A stretch of DNA of 8,628 nt, taken from positions 1 to 8,628 of the forward strand of contig JAUXFA010000036.1 in NCBI GenBank assembly GCA_030620285.1, in the 5' to 3' direction. The stretch is from Piscirickettsiaceae bacterium (GTDB lineage: Bacteria; Pseudomonadota; Gammaproteobacteria; Nitrosococcales; Methylophagaceae). Numbering within the stretch: position 1 is the stretch's first letter; the number at the start of each line of letters is the position of its first letter. This document shows positions 6,024 to 8,628 of this stretch, piece after piece. The notes beneath the pieces were generated by a model, which saw nothing but the letters and a program-made list of their open reading frames with translations, made no database searches and had not been told where the DNA came from. The position numbers and the translations under genes were made by a program.

Positions 6024-6413
6024 TCAAGGTTTTGCCGGCGTAAAGTCTTCAGAAAACTCTAAAGCATTGCCATCAGGATCACGACAAAAAAAGGCTGCCC
6101 GACCAGATTTGCTTCTTGAAAAAGTCACATTAGCGCCTTCAAGCCTGACAGCCAACGCCGCTAAATCATCAACCACTAATGCAATATGTTTATCTTTGCC
6201 ACCATGTTCAGGTCGACCTTCTTTGGAATCAGGGTTAGGTAATTGCATTAAATGTAATTGTTGCCCACTATCACCCAAATCTAACCACGCTCCGTCAAAT
6301 GGAAATTTAGGCCGTCCCATATTCTGTTTAATACCTAATACACCACAATAAAAGTTCAACGAATCTTGAATATTCACTACTAGAAAACTGGCATGAGCAA
6401 TGGATTTAATCAT
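6024..6413 (-). CDS. VOC-superfamily (glyoxalase/bleomycin-resistance fold) metalloprotein
   Basis: A 129-residue single-domain protein with the paired beta-alpha-beta-beta-beta modules of the vicinal oxygen chelate superfamily. Module one opens with IAHASFLVVNIQDSLNFYCG (3-22) and ends with QQLHLMQLPNP. Module two opens with DKHIALVVDDLAAL (74-87) and ends with CRDPDGNALEFSE. The four expected metal-ligand positions are filled by H7, H54, H76 and E119, so it is probably a metalloenzyme and not a pure binding protein. Members include glyoxalase I, extradiol dioxygenases and fosfomycin-modifying enzymes. The sequence alone does not identify the substrate; a lactoylglutathione-lyase-like role is only a possibility. 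AGGTGA lies 7 nt before the ATG, which supports the start. It diverges from the GGDEF-EAL gene and converges with ttcA. Confidence 0.88.
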   Translation of the reverse strand: MIKSIAHASFLVVNIQDSLNFYCGVLGIKQNMGRPKFPFDGAWLDLGDSGQQLHLMQLPNPDSKEGRPEHGGKDKHIALVVDDLAALAVRLEGANVTFSRSKSGRAAFFCRDPDGNALEFSEDFTPAKP

Positions 6414-6438
6414 CTAAAATTCACCTATAATAATTAAG

Positions 6439-6467
6439 TTAATATTTAATAAGTTATCAGGTATTAT
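6439..6467 (+). promoter_or_regulatory. Candidate sigma-70-type promoter for the GAF-GGDEF-EAL gene
   Basis: TTAATA (6439-6444) and TATTAT (6462-6467) are separated by 17 nt, the optimal spacing; the hexamers match consensus at 4/6 and 5/6. Transcription would begin near 6474, giving a leader of about 24 nt. A GGATAGG Shine-Dalgarno sequence (6487-6493) lies 4 nt before ATG 6498. The surrounding DNA is very AT-rich, so chance matches are possible. Confidence 0.45.
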
Positions 6468-6497
6468 GATACTACTTATTTTATTTGGATAGGCAGT

Positions 6498-8348
6498 ATG
6501 AGCGCTTCGCAAAACCGCAATGACTCAGAGCCAAATCTGTCCCATGCTGATCAAGATCAATTATTGTACCTGCAGCGTGAAATTCTTGAATCTGTTGCGG
6601 TCAATAATGACCATCAAGCTAACCTGACAAAGTTATGCCGTGCAGCTGAATCAATGCTCTCTAATGCTGCTGCTTCTATTATGTTGTTTGATGAAGAACG
6701 GCAATATTTAAATGTCCGTATTGCCCCATCAATACCCAAAGAAGCAATTCAACAACTTGATGGACTCGAGCCTGGGCCTCAAGCAGGCTCCTGCGGCACC
6801 GCAATGTATAACAGAGCACCAGTCTTTGTCGAAAATACTTCCACCGATAAACGCTGGCAAGGTTTTGAGCAATTTATACTAGATTTTGATACTCACGCTT
6901 GTTGGTCAATGCCAATTATATTGCCTGGTGACAATATGATAGGTTCATTTGCTCTAAGCAGCTTTGAGCACCGCGCACCTAATGAATTTCAAAAGAAATT
7001 ACTCAATATCTGTGCCAATTTAGCAGGCCTTACTTTACAACGCGAGGAAATGGAAAAAGACCTATGGAATATGGCTCATTTTGATACCTTAACAGGATTG
7101 CCTAACCGTGCCCTATTAAATCAACGAATTGAGCATGCCGTAATAACAGCTGCACGCCAACAGCAAAAACTAGCGGTACTTTTTCTTGACCTCGACAATT
7201 TCAAAAATATTAATGACAGCTATGGTCATGGTATTGGTGACGAAGTACTTATCATGGTAGCTAGGCTTATTCATGGCTGCATTAGAGAACAAGACACGCT
7301 GGCACGAAACAGCGGTGATGAATTCGTCATATTACTTGAGAATATTTCGGGTACATTGGAGGCTTATAAAGTCGCCCAGAAAATATTAGACACATTATCG
7401 CAATCACCACCTCTTGAAGGCACTAATACCAACCTGACAACCAGCATTGGCATCAGCGTCTATCCTGATGATGCCATAACTGCTGATGAATTAGTGCGTA
7501 ATGCAGATACCGCTATGTACCAGGCAAAACGTAATGGTCGTAATGCCTATAGTTATTATGAACCCTCACTAACTGAAGAAATACAACAGCAACTACAAGT
7601 AGAATCAGAATTGAGGGAGGCTCTAAAATTCGATGAATTTGAATTGCATTACCAGCCATTATTTACCGGCCATGATTCTAAAATAATTGGTGCCGAAGCT
7701 CTGATTCGGTGGAATCATCCTGATAAAGGTCAAATTTCTCCTGGGCTATTTATTCCCATAGCAGAAAAAAGTACCTTGATTGGGCAGATTGGTACATGGG
7801 TTCTTAAACAAGCCTGCTTCCAAGGTAAAAAATGGCTCGATGAAGGAATTGAATTTGAACGAATTTCCGTTAACTTATCAATGCGCCAACTTGTTAAAGG
7901 CTGCTGTGAACAAATCAATGTTATTCTGAAAAAAACAGGCTTTCCAGCTAACAAACTTGAACTTGAAGTCACCGAAAGCTTATTGATGGAAAAAGGTATG
8001 ATTGCCATTACCGAATTAACACAATTGCAAGATCTTGGCATTTCAATAGCAATGGATGATTTTGGAACGGGCTATTCATCATTACACCAAATCCGAACAT
8101 TACCACTTAATAAGCTTAAAATTGATCGTAGCTTCATTATGGATTTACCTGAAAGTGAAGAAGACGCAATTCTCGCAAGAATGATCATTGCAATGGGGAA
8201 AGGCTTATCACTTGCCGTTGTAGCAGAGGGTGTAGAAACATTTGAACAACAACAATTTTTACTCAATGAAGGCTGTGACATCTTACAAGGTTATTTATTA
8301 GCTAAACCGATGCCAGCCAACGAAATACAGCAATTATTTTCTCAATAA
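6498..8348 (+). CDS. GAF-GGDEF-EAL cyclic-di-GMP turnover protein (SGDEF variant)
   Basis: A 616-residue soluble protein with no membrane segment. Residues about 38-185 form a GAF sensor domain (GSCGTAMY at 97-104, WSMPI at 136-140). The GGDEF domain follows (about 190-353) with DTLTGLPNR (196-204), the metal-site LDLDNFKNIND and the active-site loop SGDEF (272-276) in place of GGDEF. An inhibitory-site RxxD (REQD, 263-266) lies exactly five residues before this loop. The EAL domain (about 370-614) has EAL at 400-402, N459, E490, D520-D521, K541, E577 and Q597, so every residue normally needed for c-di-GMP hydrolysis is present. The prediction is a GAF-regulated phosphodiesterase, with the GGDEF part either a weak cyclase or a GTP-sensing module. 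The GAF ligand is unknown. The stop lies 2 nt from the stop of the convergent permease gene. Confidence 0.95.
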   Translation: MSASQNRNDSEPNLSHADQDQLLYLQREILESVAVNNDHQANLTKLCRAAESMLSNAAASIMLFDEERQYLNVRIAPSIPKEAIQQLDGLEPGPQAGSCGTAMYNRAPVFVENTSTDKRWQGFEQFILDFDTHACWSMPIILPGDNMIGSFALSSFEHRAPNEFQKKLLNICANLAGLTLQREEMEKDLWNMAHFDTLTGLPNRALLNQRIEHAVITAARQQQKLAVLFLDLDNFKNINDSYGHGIGDEVLIMVARLIHGCIREQDTLARNSGDEFVILLENISGTLEAYKVAQKILDTLSQSPPLEGTNTNLTTSIGISVYPDDAITADELVRNADTAMYQAKRNGRNAYSYYEPSLTEEIQQQLQVESELREALKFDEFELHYQPLFTGHDSKIIGAEALIRWNHPDKGQISPGLFIPIAEKSTLIGQIGTWVLKQACFQGKKWLDEGIEFERISVNLSMRQLVKGCCEQINVILKKTGFPANKLELEVTESLLMEKGMIAITELTQLQDLGISIAMDDFGTGYSSLHQIRTLPLNKLKIDRSFIMDLPESEEDAILARMIIAMGKGLSLAVVAEGVETFEQQQFLLNEGCDILQGYLLAKPMPANEIQQLFSQ

Positions 8349-8350
8349 TA

Positions 8351-8628
8351 TTAACTTTCTGATCTCGCCACACCATAGGCTGACAATAAGATCAATCCGC
8401 CACCCAGCCATTCTTGTAATGACATCATTTCATCAGTCAACCACCATGCGGCTAATGCCGCCACCACTAATTCAAACAGCATAATCACTGCCGAGCGGTA
8501 CACCGGCATTTTGCCAACACCATATAAAACAGCAATCGTCATAACCACTATACCCAACCAGCCTAATAACCATGCTCCACTCCAAACATAAAGCGAAACC
8601 TCTGGAACCGGTGCTTGTTGCCATACTA
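8351..8628 (-). CDS. EamA/DMT-family permease, C-terminal part (partial)
   Basis: The frame stays open to the right edge, so the start is outside the window; only about 91 C-terminal residues are seen. Three hydrophobic segments are visible: one around WSGAWLLGWLGIVVMTIAVLYG, then RSAVIMLFELVVAALAAWWL, then the terminal WLGGGLILLSAYGVA. The pattern of a helix ending in a short TDE loop, a leading QEWLGGGLIL and a short polar tail (ARSES) is typical of the last helices of 10-TM EamA/DMT drug-metabolite transporters in the inner membrane. In most relatives the second segment reads EPVVAA; here it is ELVVAA. The substrate cannot be told. Apparent start codons inside the window are internal. Confidence 0.82.
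   Translation of the reverse strand, partial: VWQQAPVPEVSLYVWSGAWLLGWLGIVVMTIAVLYGVGKMPVYRSAVIMLFELVVAALAAWWLTDEMMSLQEWLGGGLILLSAYGVARSES

Noticed and set aside
6067..6351. Plus-strand 94-codon frame inside the VOC gene region.
   Set aside because: It is antisense to a gene with full VOC motifs and a good ribosome site; the composition is that of a shadow frame.
8351..8557. A complete 68-residue membrane protein starting near 8557.
   Set aside because: The apparent start is a TTG inside a longer open frame that runs to the window end with further hydrophobic, EamA-like sequence.

Overview
The window is ordinary-looking chromosomal DNA from an AT-leaning bacterium (roughly 40% G+C by eye), most likely a gammaproteobacterium. 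The best clues are the E. coli-like TtcA, MoeA and DXS sequences, the fused MobA-MobB protein, the GAF-GGDEF-EAL architecture and the DnaA box matching the E. coli consensus. A marine or methylotroph-type gammaproteobacterium (for example the Methylophaga/Cycloclasticus neighbourhood) would fit, but this is a guess. No insertion sequence, phage gene, CRISPR array, rRNA or tRNA was seen.

Layout, left to right. (1) 1-473: 3' end of dxs (isoprenoid precursor synthesis), plus strand. (2) 514-1711: queD and folE2, a two-gene pterin unit (GTP to dihydroneopterin triphosphate to 6-carboxytetrahydropterin, with a branch to folate), closed by a strong bidirectional terminator at 1731-1765. (3) 1784-2428: minus-strand exported retropepsin-like aspartic protease, convergent with folE2. 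(4) 2480-5732: a tightly packed plus-strand operon of a mobA-mobB fusion, moeA and ttcA, with 1 and 0 nt between genes. It joins the last steps of molybdenum cofactor synthesis to tRNA 2-thiocytidine formation. (5) 5733-6023: a 291 bp AT-rich gap between convergent genes that holds a perfect DnaA box, three near-matches and several AT-rich repeats. (6) 6024-6413: minus-strand VOC/glyoxalase-family enzyme. (7) 6498-8348: plus-strand GAF-SGDEF-EAL cyclic-di-GMP protein. (8) 8351-8628: 3' end of a minus-strand EamA/DMT-type permease that runs off the window.

Most genes are recognisable housekeeping or cofactor genes. The part that annotation does not explain is the gap at 5733-6023. It lies between two gene ends, so it needs no promoter, yet it carries a tandem 12-nt repeat that includes TTATCCACA, an inverted near-box, a distal near-box and a flanking stretch of AT-rich palindromes. 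It resembles a replication origin or another DnaA-binding locus (datA/DARS type). That reading is an inference from motifs. No dnaA, dnaN, mnmG or rpmH gene is present to support it, and the gap contains no GATC site. Secondary points of interest are the near-leaderless arrangement of queD, the SGDEF variant with an intact I-site, and the exported single-domain aspartic protease.
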